The position numbers and the translations under genes are program-made. 64,000 bases of DNA, from contig NZ_FNYL01000012.1 of NCBI RefSeq assembly GCF_900109045.1, positions 186,001 to 250,000 of the forward strand. Reading direction: 5' to 3'. The DNA is from Dyadobacter sp. SG02 (GTDB taxonomy: Bacteria; Bacteroidota; Bacteroidia; Cytophagales; Spirosomataceae). The notes under the pieces are model-generated. The model was not told where the DNA came from and made no database searches. It was given only the letters and a program-made list of their open reading frames with translations. Positions 7,532-16,683 of this stretch are shown piece after piece (position 1 is the first letter of the stretch; each line of letters opens with the position of its first letter).

Positions 7532-8479
7532 ATGCAAACATCAACAAAAGCTCCGTCAACCTTAATGGTGGTACTGGCATTCGCCACGGTCTACATCGTT
7601 TGGGGATCCACTTATTTCTTCATCCAGCGGGCATTGGAAGGTTTTCCGCCATTTTTCCTGGGTGCATTCCGCTTTATCATCGCCGGCTTGCTGATGCTGG
7701 GCTGGAGCGTCATGCAAGGTGAAGAAGTGTTTTCCTGGAAAGTAATGAAACCCGCCATTGTGACGGGTTTATTGTTGCTATTTGTCGGTAACGGCGTGAT
7801 TATCTGGGTGGAACAATTCCTCCCAAGCGCAATGGTAGCGATTATGGTGTCGTCTGCCCCGCTGTGGTTCGTGCTTTTGGATAAACCTAAATGGTCGGAG
7901 AATCTGAGCAACAAATCGACGATCGTCGGCCTCGTGATCGGTTTTGCGGGGGTGATATTGCTGTTTTACGAAAAAATAATGGCCACTATGTCGTCGATGA
8001 ACAGCAGCCGCGATTTGTTTGCGATGGTACTCGTCGTATTCAGCTCCATGGCCTGGGCGGGTGGTTCTTTGTATTCCAAATATAACTCGGTTTCCAACTC
8101 CGCCACCGTCAACTCGACCTGGCAAATGCTGGCCGCGGGTATCGCATTCATCCCCGGCACCCTGATTTCCGGCGAATGGGCCGCCATCGACATTTCAGCG
8201 ATCCCCGTGAACGCATGGCTCGCCACCACATATCTGATCTTTATTGGTTCCATAGCGGGGTTCAGTGCTTATGTGTGGCTCTTAAAAGTGCAACCGGCTA
8301 CCAAAGTAAGTACCTACGCCTACGTCAACCCCGTCGTAGCGGTGCTGTTAGGCATCTTCTTCGCACATGAATCGATTACACCATTACAGATTTCCGGGCT
8401 GATCGTGATTTTGGGTAGTGTTCTTTTGATTAATTTACACAAATACAGAAAACCCAAACAGGTAGCAGCCACTTGCTGA
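7532..8479 (+). CDS. EamA/DMT-family transporter (RhtA/YdcZ-like exporter)
   Basis: This 315-residue protein is very hydrophobic, with two EamA repeats of about five helices each (residues ~13-150 and ~165-305). The first helix holds the family-typical VYIVWGSTYFFIQRAL, and the second repeat ends in VNPVVAVLLGIFFAHE. EamA proteins export amino acids or other small metabolites across the inner membrane. It sits between an Lrp regulator and a ChrB/AraC fusion, with only 1 base to the next start, so the three form one operon. Substrate unknown; amino-acid or thiol export is suggested only by the Lrp neighbour. Confidence 0.9.
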   Translation: MQTSTKAPSTLMVVLAFATVYIVWGSTYFFIQRALEGFPPFFLGAFRFIIAGLLMLGWSVMQGEEVFSWKVMKPAIVTGLLLLFVGNGVIIWVEQFLPSAMVAIMVSSAPLWFVLLDKPKWSENLSNKSTIVGLVIGFAGVILLFYEKIMATMSSMNSSRDLFAMVLVVFSSMAWAGGSLYSKYNSVSNSATVNSTWQMLAAGIAFIPGTLISGEWAAIDISAIPVNAWLATTYLIFIGSIAGFSAYVWLLKVQPATKVSTYAYVNPVVAVLLGIFFAHESITPLQISGLIVILGSVLLINLHKYRKPKQVAATC

Positions 8480-8480
8480 T

Positions 8481-9344
8481 ATGAAATGGATCACCCGTGA
8501 GCGTCCGAAGATAGACCGCCTGGCCTGCCCATGGCTTATCCGGCGTTTCATTGATCCCAATGCAGAAATCATTTACGTGCCCGAGCACCAGGTAATGCAG
8601 CAAGCCGCATTACTTGGTGCGACGCCGTTCGACATCCCCGGCGTCGAATTCACGCATTATGACGACCAATGCACGTTCGATTACTTTATCAAAAAGTACG
8701 AATTGAAGGACGCCGCATTGAGTGTTATGGCGCCCATCGTGCGCGGGGCGGATACCGACGACCACACCCTGGCGCTGCAATCATCGGGATTGTGGGCTAT
8801 TTCCGCGGGACTGGCTTATAACACCCAGGACGACCAGGAGCTGCTCGAAAGAGGCATGCTCATTTACGACGCACTGTACAGCTGGGCCTCGCATTTACGC
8901 AAGGAAAAGCACACCCAAAGCCCCACCGAGCATTTGCTTTTGCAGATTTATAAAACCTATATCAGTAATAAAAGGGAACAGAAAACCAAGGTGCCGGCCT
9001 GGACCAAAGAACTTAAAAACCTCATTCAGGACCATATTGATACCAATCTGAACCTCAATCTCAAAATCGCATCCGAAGAACTGGACGTAAACCCTGCTTA
9101 CCTGTCGAGGGAGTTTTCGAGGTATTTCGATAACCTTTCCTTCGGTGAGTACATCCGGAAGATGCGGATCGAGAAGGCCATTCAGTTGCTCGAATCTTCG
9201 GGAGATACCCTGGCCGAGATCGCTTACCTCACCGGCTTTTCGGACCAGAGCCATTTCAACCGGGTTTTCAAGGCCCATACCGGGCAGACGCCCTCGGAAT
9301 ACAGAAAATCTTTCCGAAAAGGTAAAGGAAATCCAAAACGTTAA
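8481..9344 (+). CDS. ChrB-like domain fused to AraC-type DNA-binding domain
   Basis: This 287-residue protein has two parts. Residues ~1-145 match the chromate-resistance ChrB C-terminal domain (WITRERPKIDRLACPWLIRRF, GVEFTHYDDQCTFDYFI, IVRGADTDDH). Residues ~185-283 are an AraC/XylS double helix-turn-helix (LKIASEELDVNPAYLSREF, LAEIAYLTGFSDQSHFNRVF, TGQTPSEYRK). The ChrB domain may act as a sensor and AraC as the output. No ChrA chromate transporter is nearby; the partner is an EamA exporter. A role in metal/oxyanion or redox stress is therefore possible but not shown. The start directly follows the exporter stop, indicating coupling. Confidence 0.85.
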   Translation: MKWITRERPKIDRLACPWLIRRFIDPNAEIIYVPEHQVMQQAALLGATPFDIPGVEFTHYDDQCTFDYFIKKYELKDAALSVMAPIVRGADTDDHTLALQSSGLWAISAGLAYNTQDDQELLERGMLIYDALYSWASHLRKEKHTQSPTEHLLLQIYKTYISNKREQKTKVPAWTKELKNLIQDHIDTNLNLNLKIASEELDVNPAYLSREFSRYFDNLSFGEYIRKMRIEKAIQLLESSGDTLAEIAYLTGFSDQSHFNRVFKAHTGQTPSEYRKSFRKGKGNPKR

Positions 9345-9422
9345 ATCCGTTCTATCCTGCCCGCGCATTGGTTTTTAGAATTGCATGACGGTTTACCCGT
9401 TTTCATTCTAACCAACCTGTTT

Positions 9423-9998
9423 ATGCTCCGTTCTTTTACCGGAAAACTCCTTATTACGCTCAGTATCATCATTTCGCTTGCATTGGGCACCGCCTGCGCG
9501 CAACAGCAGGCGCAACCCGTGTCCGCGCAAGCGAGCGCCGCCACACCTGCTCCTACCCCCGCGCCCGTGTACCCGCGTGTGGCAGGTTACGTCGGCATTC
9601 TGCACCCGATTGTGACGTTCAGCAACGAAGGTACTACCACCAATTTCGATAGCTATTACGTGGTGGGATTACCTACCGGCATTAATATCTGGAAAAGTCC
9701 TAAAATAGGTTTCTCGGCGGAGTTTGTACCGCTGATAAGGGCTGAGAAAGGTACTAGCAAGATGGCGAATTTCCTTTTTCACCCGGGTATTCTCGTGACA
9801 TTAGCACCCGGGCTTACCTTCGCCGGCCGTGCCGCGTTCGAAACGGCCGGGAGGTATGGCTTTACGCCGGTTTTGAATAAAATCGTGAAGAAAAATAAGC
9901 ACAGCGGCTATTTTGTGGCGGTGCCGGTGCCATTTCGCTTCGGGAACGGGCACCCGGCTTCCGTCACGGTAGGATTTCAATTTGGAATCACATTCTGA
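9423..9998 (+). CDS. secreted hypothetical protein, probably outer-membrane barrel
   Basis: The ATG at 9423 gives 191 residues and a clear signal peptide (MLRSFTGKLL, hydrophobic core, ACAQQ). An Ala/Pro-rich linker (residues ~25-45) is followed by alternating strands and a final aromatic residue (QFGITF), as in small outer-membrane beta-barrels. No family is recognised. It lies 78 bases downstream of the ChrB/AraC gene on the same strand and may be its last operon member. Confidence 0.6.
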   Translation: MLRSFTGKLLITLSIIISLALGTACAQQQAQPVSAQASAATPAPTPAPVYPRVAGYVGILHPIVTFSNEGTTTNFDSYYVVGLPTGINIWKSPKIGFSAEFVPLIRAEKGTSKMANFLFHPGILVTLAPGLTFAGRAAFETAGRYGFTPVLNKIVKKNKHSGYFVAVPVPFRFGNGHPASVTVGFQFGITF

Positions 9999-10004
9999 TC
10001 ACGA

Positions 10005-10259
10005 TCAACAACAAAGTGAGCTATCCATAATCCGTTCAACTTCTGAAATGTCGCGGTTGCGGCGGATCAGCGTCATGACTTTTTCAAAATCGATCAGCTG
10101 GGATGCTTCGAACGCGATCACGCCCACGAAACTTTTGCCTTTGCTGATAAAATTCAGATGCTTGATCTTCGCCCCGTTTACAGATTCCACACTGGAAGTA
10201 ATTTTGTGCAGATTCCCGGCATTCCGGTAAATGATCCGGAGAAAAAAGGTTTTGCTCAT
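10005..10259 (-). CDS. small ACT-like domain protein
   Basis: The 84 residues read as a beta-alpha-beta-beta-alpha-beta pattern: FFLRIIYRN, NLHKITSSVESVNGAKI, FVGVIAFEA, IDFEKVMTLIRRN. This resembles an ACT or MgtC-C-like regulatory module standing alone. The C-terminus carries two adjacent cysteines (SSLCC). No partner enzyme is adjacent. It converges with the secreted hypothetical, leaving 6 bases between them. Family assignment is tentative. Confidence 0.5.
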   Translation of the reverse strand: MSKTFFLRIIYRNAGNLHKITSSVESVNGAKIKHLNFISKGKSFVGVIAFEASQLIDFEKVMTLIRRNRDISEVERIMDSSLCC

Positions 10260-10302
10260 TGTTGTTGTTATTTATGTGGTTTGTTGAGAATATTCTTTTT
10301 TT

Positions 10303-10400
10303 GACCATGGACCGCCGACCTTGGGCCCTATTTGCTATCAGAACTTTATAACAAGCATGGTCTGTGATCGATCGTCCATGGTCAGCGCCGCGAACGGCGC
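10303..10400. repeat. palindromes between SusD and the ACT-like gene
   Basis: GACCATGGAC (10303-10312) and GTCCATGGTC (10374-10383) form a perfect 10-bp inverted repeat ~60 bases apart. A short hairpin, GCGCCG-CGAA-CGGCGC (10385-10400), follows directly. No T-run follows the hairpin on either strand, so an intrinsic terminator is doubtful. The structure lies downstream of the minus-strand SusD gene and upstream of the ACT-like gene. Confidence 0.45.
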
Positions 10401-10464
10401 CTTACTATCATTACGCCCCCCAGCCCCGTTAAGTGCCAGTACGCCACATTAAATTTTGTTAAAA

Positions 10465-11907
10465 TTAGAATGCGTCGAACCAAAGCCGGGTCGTCAGGCG
10501 GTCTTCGCCCTGGGCGGCTACGGCGGCTTTGTAGTTGGCTGCATTGAGGGCTTGCTCGCCGGTCGGATATGTGAGGCGAAGCGGTAATTTACCATTCAAA
10601 ACGCCCGCATAGGCCGGTTTTAGCTGCGGATAATCGAGGCGGCGCCATTCCGCGAATGCTTCCAGGCCCTGGCTGAACAACGCCAGCCATTTCTGCTCCC
10701 CGATCGATTTTTTGTAGTTCGCAGCATTGAAAGTTACGGACGGCTGAGCGAGGTAAGCCGCAATATCCGCATTGGATACTTTAAACTGCTGCAACGAGGC
10801 CGTCACCGCCGCTTTGTACAAATCAGACGCATTCTCAGTAATAAAACCGCGCTGTGCCGCCTCCGCAAAATTGAACAAAACCTCCGCATAGCTTACAAAA
10901 ACCGCCGGTGAAGCTGCCGCCGTGAAGTAATCGCCCAGTTTAGAGGTTTTGGTAAAGCCCAGTTTCGCCGCCGAATCGGCAGGAAGGCCGTTCGTTACCC
11001 CAATGTAGCCGATAGGCGTTGCATCGACGGTTTTGTTGGCAAAAACAGCGAGTCGCGGGTCTTTCAGTTCCTGCAACTTATCGATGATCGATTTACTCAC
11101 GCGGTAATCGTCGCGCGTCTCGCGGTCGCGGGAAACAGGGTTCTGGTTCGGCGATGCGAGGTAAATCAGTTGTGCGATCTCGTCGTTCGATGCAATGAGG
11201 GCATTTTTGTCTTTGGCTAGGTCGGCTACCACGGCTTTCGCGGTTTCGGGCTCCTTGTCCGCAATGCGCAATGCAATGCGCAGGCGCAGGGAGTTCGCGA
11301 ACTTCTTCCATTTCGTCAGGTTTCCATTGTAAACGAGGTCGCCGCTAATGGGAGAACCGTTTGTATCGATCAGCTCGGTTGCCTTTTTCAGGTCATTTAA
11401 AAGACCGAGGTAAACGTCCTTTTGCGAATCATATTTCGGCGTGAGCGTTTCGTTCAGTTTCAATGCCTGGCTGTACGGAATGTCGCCGTACAAATCGGTC
11501 AGCAGCTGGAACGACCACGATTTCAGGATCAGACCTACCGCCTGGTAATTGGTGTTGCCGCTCTCCTCCCCGAGCTTAATAATCGTTGCAAAATCGGTCA
11601 GCCCCTGTGAATAGAGGTTCGTCCAGACGTTTTGCACGTTGGTAATGCTCACGGTATACTTGTCCGGGTCGGTATATTGAATTTTAGCCCAATGCTGGAT
11701 AAACAGCGTGGTAGTTTCCATCGAAGCATCCGAGCCGAGCGTCAGGTCCGCATTGGACTTGATCGCATTGGCCAGCAAATATTCCGGCTGTGCCTTGATC
11801 GCCTCGTTCGGGTTGGTATTTGTTTCTTCAAGCTGATCCTGGCAGGCCGTAAAGAGCAGGCCGGCGGCAGCGATCACAAATCCTTTGGTCATGTTATTGG
11901 TACGCAT
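10465..11907 (-). CDS. SusD/RagB-family nutrient-binding lipoprotein
   Basis: This 480-residue protein is exported as a lipoprotein (LLFTACQDQ, cysteine at residue 22) and then shows the helical SusD fold of the SusD-like_2 type: NPNEAIKAQPEYLLANAI, AVGLILKSWSFQLLTDLYGDIPYSQAL, and EQKWLALFSQGLEAFAEWRRL near the C-terminus. SusD proteins sit at the cell surface as the lid of a SusC channel and bind the substrate. The partner SusC gene ends 14 bases upstream. A start five codons downstream is also possible. Substrate is not known; a sulfur-type palindrome precedes the operon. Confidence 0.93.
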   Translation of the reverse strand: MRTNNMTKGFVIAAAGLLFTACQDQLEETNTNPNEAIKAQPEYLLANAIKSNADLTLGSDASMETTTLFIQHWAKIQYTDPDKYTVSITNVQNVWTNLYSQGLTDFATIIKLGEESGNTNYQAVGLILKSWSFQLLTDLYGDIPYSQALKLNETLTPKYDSQKDVYLGLLNDLKKATELIDTNGSPISGDLVYNGNLTKWKKFANSLRLRIALRIADKEPETAKAVVADLAKDKNALIASNDEIAQLIYLASPNQNPVSRDRETRDDYRVSKSIIDKLQELKDPRLAVFANKTVDATPIGYIGVTNGLPADSAAKLGFTKTSKLGDYFTAAASPAVFVSYAEVLFNFAEAAQRGFITENASDLYKAAVTASLQQFKVSNADIAAYLAQPSVTFNAANYKKSIGEQKWLALFSQGLEAFAEWRRLDYPQLKPAYAGVLNGKLPLRLTYPTGEQALNAANYKAAVAAQGEDRLTTRLWFDAF

Positions 11908-11921
11908 CGATATGGGTCAAT

Positions 11922-14900
11922 TTAAAAGCCTATTGAAATGTTGAAACCGTAAGAAGCGGTTGTCGGCAGCTGCAACGATTCAAGCCCCTGGCCCGTGTTG
12001 CCGGTGTTGAAAGCCGTTTCAGGATCGATATTGTCCGCTTTCTTTTGCAGGAACGCCAGGTTGCGTCCGTACAGCGAGAGGATCAGGCTTTGCAATTTGA
12101 ATTTGGAAATGAATGTCTGCGGAACGGTGTAGCCGAGTTTTACTTCGCGCAGCTTGATGAACGATGCGTCGAATACGCTCGCTTCGTTGATACCCGCGCT
12201 GTTGCTGTAAACACCTTTGTAATAGCGCTCCGCCGGAACGATCACCGTGTTCGGTTTACCGTCGGTGGTTACTCCTTTGGCAATGATACCATCGTCGTAC
12301 ACGACCGCGCCCGAGGGGGCAGCGGCGGCATTGGCAATCTGTACCGCTACACCAGCCTTGTTGTTACCGGGGTAATAGTAGGTCAAACCGCCGTGATCGG
12401 CATCACGACCTTGCAAAGTCGATTTCAGCACGCCTGTATAGCGGCCCGTCGCATTGGTAGCCGAGTAAATAGAGCCTCCTTGCTTTGTATCAATCAGCAC
12501 GCTCAGATTAAATCCTTTGAAAGAGAATGAGTTATTAATTCCGCCCATCCATTTCGGCGTGTAATGTCCCAGTACTTGCAGACTCGGGTCCCTGGTAGGT
12601 AATCCATTGCTACCGATGATCTGCTCGCCGTTTTCGCTGCGCGCAAATGCGGACCCGAAGATCGCACCGTAACCCAGGCCCTTGCTCGCGTAAACTGTGA
12701 CGCCATTGGTACCGAGCTTATAATCATTCAGGAAGCCCTCGTCATCCAATTCCACCACTTTGCTACGGTTTCTGGAAAAGTTGATGCCGATATCCCATCT
12801 GAAACCCGATTCTGTTTCGATCGGCTTCACATTCAGCATGGCTTCGATACCGCGGTTGTTGATGTGGCCGGCGTTCAATAGCTTTTGCTTGTAACCCGTC
12901 GCCGGGCTCACGTCCGCACGCAGGATCTGGTTATAGCTATCTGTATTATAATAACTTACATCCAGCCTAACCCGGTTACGGAACAGTGCCACATCCGCAC
13001 CGATCTCGGTCGATTGGGTGATTTCGGGCTTCAAATCCTCGCTCAGGAACACATCCGAAACCGTCAGCAAAGGCGCCGCACCGAACGGCTGGTTGAACGG
13101 AAAGGTATTCACCAGCTGGTAAGGATCGGTATCCTTGCCCACCTCCGCCCAGCCGCCGCGGAGTTTGGCGTAGGTGAGTACATTGGATTTGATATTGAAT
13201 GCGTCGGTCAGCACCAAACTCGCATTCACGGATGGGTAGAAGTACGAATTGTTGCCGGTAGGCAATGTAGACGACCAGTCGTTACGGGCCGTGAGGTTCA
13301 AAAACGCGTAATTGCGGAAGCCCAGCTGTGCGGAACTGAATGCGCTGTAAACCTTTTGTTTACGCAGCACATTGTAAGAAACCAGCGGGTCGCGCGAGTT
13401 ATTCAGCGTGTACAGGTCGGCTACGGCCAGGCGTGGCGCCTGCTGGTAGTTCTGCTCGTTGAAATTGCTTCGGAGGTTCCCGCCCACAAGCCAGTCGAGC
13501 TCGAAATCGGTACTTACGTTTTTGTGAAAATTGAAATTGAAGTCGGTATTGTTCTCATTCACGACGTAGCTGTCCTCGGTATAGGAGCCATATGGCGTTC
13601 CATTGGTCCCGTACGCGACTTTGAACTTGCGCTTGTCGTTATAGTAGTCGTTACCCGTACGCACATTGGCTGTGAGCCAATCGGTAATTTTGTAGTTCAA
13701 ATTTACATTCCCAAAAAATCGGTCACGGCGCTGCTGGGCGGTGTTTTCGTATTGCAGCAAGTAAGGGTTGCTGTAATAGCTGTGATTCCAGTTGTAATCG
13801 AAACCGCCTTTGTTGTAATCCTTCAACAACTCGGTATCCACCTGACGTCCGAACCACAGGAATTGCAACATCACGCTGCTCCCCCGGCCCGACGTTCCGG
13901 GCAGGTTATCCGAGCTATTCCGTGCAAAATTGGCGCTGGTCGAAAGTGTCAGCTTGTTGTTCAATCGGTAAGTCGTATTTACCCCGAATGAATTCTTGGA
14001 AATATCCGTATTTGGGATCACGCCGGTTTGCTTGCTGTTGTTGAATGAGAAGCGGTAATCGACCTTATCGTTCGAGCCCGCCACGGACACCCCCGTCGTG
14101 CGCGTGTGGCCCGTTACGAAGAAGTTTTTGACATTATCGGGATGCGCCACGAATGGTACCGCCTCGCCGTTCGAGAAGAATTGCGGGATCAGCCGGCCGT
14201 CCATTCTCGGGCCCCAGCTTTCGTCCGTCGCGTCGTTGATACCGCCGCCTTTTCCATTCACATAAGAGAATGCACCACCCGTTCCCTGACCGAAAACATT
14301 CTGATATTCAGGCAATACCAGTAATTTTTCAGATGAATACCCAAAATTCACATTCACGCCCAGGCCACGTTGCGTGCCTTTACCGCTTTTGGTTTTAATC
14401 AAAATCACCCCGTTGGAAGCGCGTGAACCGTACAATGCAGCCGCATTCGGCCCTTTCAGCACACTGATCGACTCGATATCGTTCGGGTTGATGTCCGCGA
14501 TCGCATTCGCGAAGTCGCGCGAGCCATTGGCACCGGCGCCCAGCTGCGAGTTATCGACCGGGATACCGTCCACCACGAAAAGCGGCTGGTTGTTGCCCGC
14601 AATCGACGTTTCGCCCCGGATCACGATCCGCGACGAGCCCATCCCGCCCTGGCTATTGGTAATGTTCACACCCGCGATCTTGCCCGAAAGTGCATTCACC
14701 AGGTTCCCCTCCCGCGCTTCGGCCACGTCTTTGGTCTGCAACTCCTGCACCGCATAACCGAGCGATTTCTTCTCTTTGGCAATGCCAAGCGCCGTCACGA
14801 CCACTTCCTGCAGGATCGTCTCGTCGCTTTCGAGCTGCACGTCGAGCTTGCCGTCGCGCGGGACGGCTAATTCAATGGATTTTAAACCGATAAACGAAAA

Positions 14901-15116
14901 TTTCAATATAGAACCGGCGTCAGCCTCGATCGCGTAGCTGCCGTCGCTGTTGGTCGTTGCGCCTTTGGAGGTGCCTTTGATGAGGACCGTAACGCCGGGA
15001 AGCGTTTCACCGGTGGTGGAGGTCACCTTGCCGGTGACCGGGATCGTCTGCGCCCGCGCCGGTTGCAGCCAGGCGACACTGAACAGGAGGAAAATCAACA
15101 CTAAATTTCTTCTCAT
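11922..15116 (-). CDS. SusC/RagA-family TonB-dependent transporter
   Basis: This 1064-residue outer-membrane transporter has a signal peptide (residues 1-22), a carboxypeptidase-regulatory-like beta domain (~24-110, GKVTSTTGETLPGVTVLIKG) and a plug (SGKIAGVNITNSQGGMGSSR, and SISVLKGPNAAALYGSRASN). The 22-strand barrel ends in YGFNISIGF. It imports the ligand captured by the adjacent SusD protein using TonB energy. It is the first gene of a two-gene operon. Site E, a TCTAC-N7-ATAGA palindrome, lies 53-69 bases upstream of its ATG, suggesting control by sulfur supply. Confidence 0.95.
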   Translation of the reverse strand: MRRNLVLIFLLFSVAWLQPARAQTIPVTGKVTSTTGETLPGVTVLIKGTSKGATTNSDGSYAIEADAGSILKFSFIGLKSIELAVPRDGKLDVQLESDETILQEVVVTALGIAKEKKSLGYAVQELQTKDVAEAREGNLVNALSGKIAGVNITNSQGGMGSSRIVIRGETSIAGNNQPLFVVDGIPVDNSQLGAGANGSRDFANAIADINPNDIESISVLKGPNAAALYGSRASNGVILIKTKSGKGTQRGLGVNVNFGYSSEKLLVLPEYQNVFGQGTGGAFSYVNGKGGGINDATDESWGPRMDGRLIPQFFSNGEAVPFVAHPDNVKNFFVTGHTRTTGVSVAGSNDKVDYRFSFNNSKQTGVIPNTDISKNSFGVNTTYRLNNKLTLSTSANFARNSSDNLPGTSGRGSSVMLQFLWFGRQVDTELLKDYNKGGFDYNWNHSYYSNPYLLQYENTAQQRRDRFFGNVNLNYKITDWLTANVRTGNDYYNDKRKFKVAYGTNGTPYGSYTEDSYVVNENNTDFNFNFHKNVSTDFELDWLVGGNLRSNFNEQNYQQAPRLAVADLYTLNNSRDPLVSYNVLRKQKVYSAFSSAQLGFRNYAFLNLTARNDWSSTLPTGNNSYFYPSVNASLVLTDAFNIKSNVLTYAKLRGGWAEVGKDTDPYQLVNTFPFNQPFGAAPLLTVSDVFLSEDLKPEITQSTEIGADVALFRNRVRLDVSYYNTDSYNQILRADVSPATGYKQKLLNAGHINNRGIEAMLNVKPIETESGFRWDIGINFSRNRSKVVELDDEGFLNDYKLGTNGVTVYASKGLGYGAIFGSAFARSENGEQIIGSNGLPTRDPSLQVLGHYTPKWMGGINNSFSFKGFNLSVLIDTKQGGSIYSATNATGRYTGVLKSTLQGRDADHGGLTYYYPGNNKAGVAVQIANAAAAPSGAVVYDDGIIAKGVTTDGKPNTVIVPAERYYKGVYSNSAGINEASVFDASFIKLREVKLGYTVPQTFISKFKLQSLILSLYGRNLAFLQKKADNIDPETAFNTGNTGQGLESLQLPTTASYGFNISIGF

Positions 15117-15168
15117 GATGTGGATTGGAAGTTAGGGACAGCTTAAATGGTTGTGAATCAATTATTAC

Positions 15169-15185
15169 TCTACTTATTTTATAGA
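15169..15185. promoter_or_regulatory. sulfur-locus palindrome, site E
   Basis: TCTACTTATTTTATAGA fits the pattern TCTAY-N7-ATAGA. It ends 53 bases upstream of the SusC start. A CAAA (TTTG on the coding strand) lies at 15195-15198, ten bases upstream in the transcription direction. Function as an operator is inferred from recurrence at other sulfur-linked genes. Confidence 0.55.
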
Positions 15186-15247
15186 TTTAATATACAAATG
15201 TAATATAATCGGTGGAAATGCAACATCCGGGCGCCACTTTCAGGTCG

Positions 15248-16426
15248 TCAGGCCCAGCTTGCGATCCTTTTCCAGGCTTTGCCGGTTGCAATGGCCGGGT
15301 CGGATTCGTAGATCCGCACAATGGCATCCACCACGTGATCCAGCTCCTCAAACGTGTTGAACTTGCTGAACGAGAACCGTACATTCTCCTTATCGGCCTC
15401 GCACGCCAGTGCCTGTATCACATGCGACGCGCCCCCGCCCTGGCAAGCGCTCCCGCCCGAAACCTGAATACCCAACTGGTCCAGCTTTGTAACGACACTT
15501 CCCGTACTCAAACAGGGAAACGAGACATTCAATACATTAGCCACACTATTTTCGATGGATTTACTCTCGCCATTGTAACAAATCCCCTCGATCCCGCTGA
15601 TCGCCAGCTTCGATACCAGGTACTGTTTTAATTTACAGATTTTGGTCTGGCTCGTTTCCAGGTTGCGGTACGCTACTTCCAAAGCCTTCGCCAGCCCCAC
15701 AATCCCGACGACATTTTCGGTACCACCACGCTGGCCACGCTCCTGGCCTCCGCCGTAAATCAGCGGTTTCAGCTCGTGTTTTTGGTTGATATAAACAAAA
15801 CCTACCCCTTTCGGACCGTGGAACTTATGTGCAGAACCCACCAGAAAATCAATATCGGCGCCCTGCAAATCGAAACGCGCCTTACCCATGGTCTGCGTGG
15901 TATCGGTAAAAAACACGGCATTATACCGCCGCGCCAGCACGCCGATCGCGTGGATGTCGGTCAGGTTCCCGATCTCATTGTTCCCGTGCATGAGCGCGAT
16001 GAGCGTGCGGGGGTTTGCCCGCAGGAGATTTTCGAGGTGGTAGAGATCCACATTGCCACGCTCGTCGAGCTTCACATAACTCGTTTCGATGTCACCCTCT
16101 TTCTCGTGGCGCTTCAATGTTTGCAAAACCGCCTTATGCTCGATACGGCTTGTGATAACGTGGTTCAGCTCGTAAGCCTGAATCGCACCGGATAGCGCAA
16201 GGTTTATGCCCTCGGTCGCGCCGGCGGTGAAGTATATCTCTTCCGGCGAAGCATTCAGCAAATGCGCTACCGTGCGGCGAGCATTATCCACCGCCTCTTT
16301 TACCCTTCTTCCGGCACCGTGTGCCGACGAAGGATTGGCATAATGTGTGGTCAAAAATGGCAGGATCGCTTCTATCACTTCCGGGTCCGGCGCGGTCGTA
16401 GCTGCATTGTCCAGATAAATTTCCAT
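15248..16426 (-). CDS. cysteine desulfurase (IscS/NifS type)
   Basis: This 392-residue enzyme is of the class V aminotransferase family, group I desulfurases. The PLP lysine is K201 (GSAHKFHGPKGVG) and the catalytic cysteine C328 lies in QVSGGSACQGGGASH, within the longer active loop typical of NifS/IscS. It lacks the disordered extension of the encapsulated enzyme at 893-2845 and should act free in the cytosol, giving persulfide sulfur for Fe-S clusters or thiolation. No iscU, iscA or suf genes are adjacent. The leader carries a TCTAC-N7-ATAGA palindrome (site B) and a SAM-riboswitch-like fold, so it appears to be regulated by sulfur status. Confidence 0.92.
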   Translation of the reverse strand: MEIYLDNAATTAPDPEVIEAILPFLTTHYANPSSAHGAGRRVKEAVDNARRTVAHLLNASPEEIYFTAGATEGINLALSGAIQAYELNHVITSRIEHKAVLQTLKRHEKEGDIETSYVKLDERGNVDLYHLENLLRANPRTLIALMHGNNEIGNLTDIHAIGVLARRYNAVFFTDTTQTMGKARFDLQGADIDFLVGSAHKFHGPKGVGFVYINQKHELKPLIYGGGQERGQRGGTENVVGIVGLAKALEVAYRNLETSQTKICKLKQYLVSKLAISGIEGICYNGESKSIENSVANVLNVSFPCLSTGSVVTKLDQLGIQVSGGSACQGGGASHVIQALACEADKENVRFSFSKFNTFEELDHVVDAIVRIYESDPAIATGKAWKRIASWA

Positions 16427-16551
16427 GTGCCTCTGGTTTGTTGTTGATCAAAGTTTGTTGTCGGCAAAGCACAGATCACCCGTGGCCAGACAGCCTGATT
16501 TACTGCACGATACCAGTTTACTAACGTGGTTGGATTTTCAGATTTATCAAT

Positions 16552-16616
16552 AGAATTAGGTTGGGGCACCTTGACGAGTCACAGGTTGCCAGAAGATCAC
16601 AGAGCCTAACCTCTCC
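16552..16616 (-). ncRNA. SAM-clan riboswitch-like leader (candidate)
   Basis: Read on the minus strand, the leader shows GGCAACCT, 11 bases, then AAGGTGCCCC. The 8-base arm (16583-16590) pairs with AGGTGCC (16565-16571) through a one-base bulge. This is the hallmark P3 element of SAM-I/SAM-IV riboswitches (GGCAACC...GGTGCC). An outer stem, GGTTAGG (16605-16611) with CCTAATT (16554-16560), closes it, and GAGAGG precedes the stem. The P2/pseudoknot part is much shorter than in SAM-I, so this is a variant or a look-alike. It lies between site B and the cysteine desulfurase start, where a sulfur-sensing RNA would make sense. Confidence 0.4.
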
Positions 16617-16632
16617 CTTCGTTCTCAATAAA

Positions 16633-16649
16633 TCTACAAATTCGATAGA
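16633..16649. promoter_or_regulatory. sulfur-locus palindrome, site B
   Basis: TCTACAAATTCGATAGA fits TCTAY-N7-ATAGA and is followed at once by CAAAG (16650-16654), i.e. CTTTG directly upstream on the desulfurase strand. The same 17-mer plus CAAAG layout recurs at sites C and D. It is 207 bases upstream of the cysteine desulfurase start and just upstream of the riboswitch-like fold. A repressor here would overlap the promoter spacer. Confidence 0.6.
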
Positions 16650-16683
16650 CAAAGATTGATAAAAGATTTTAAGAATGCAAAAA

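Noticed and set aside
10385..10400. Intrinsic terminator after susD
   Set aside because: The hairpin is GC-rich but no T-run follows on either strand.
12885..13991. Plus-strand open frame of 368 residues inside susC
   Set aside because: Shadow of the SusC gene on the other strand.
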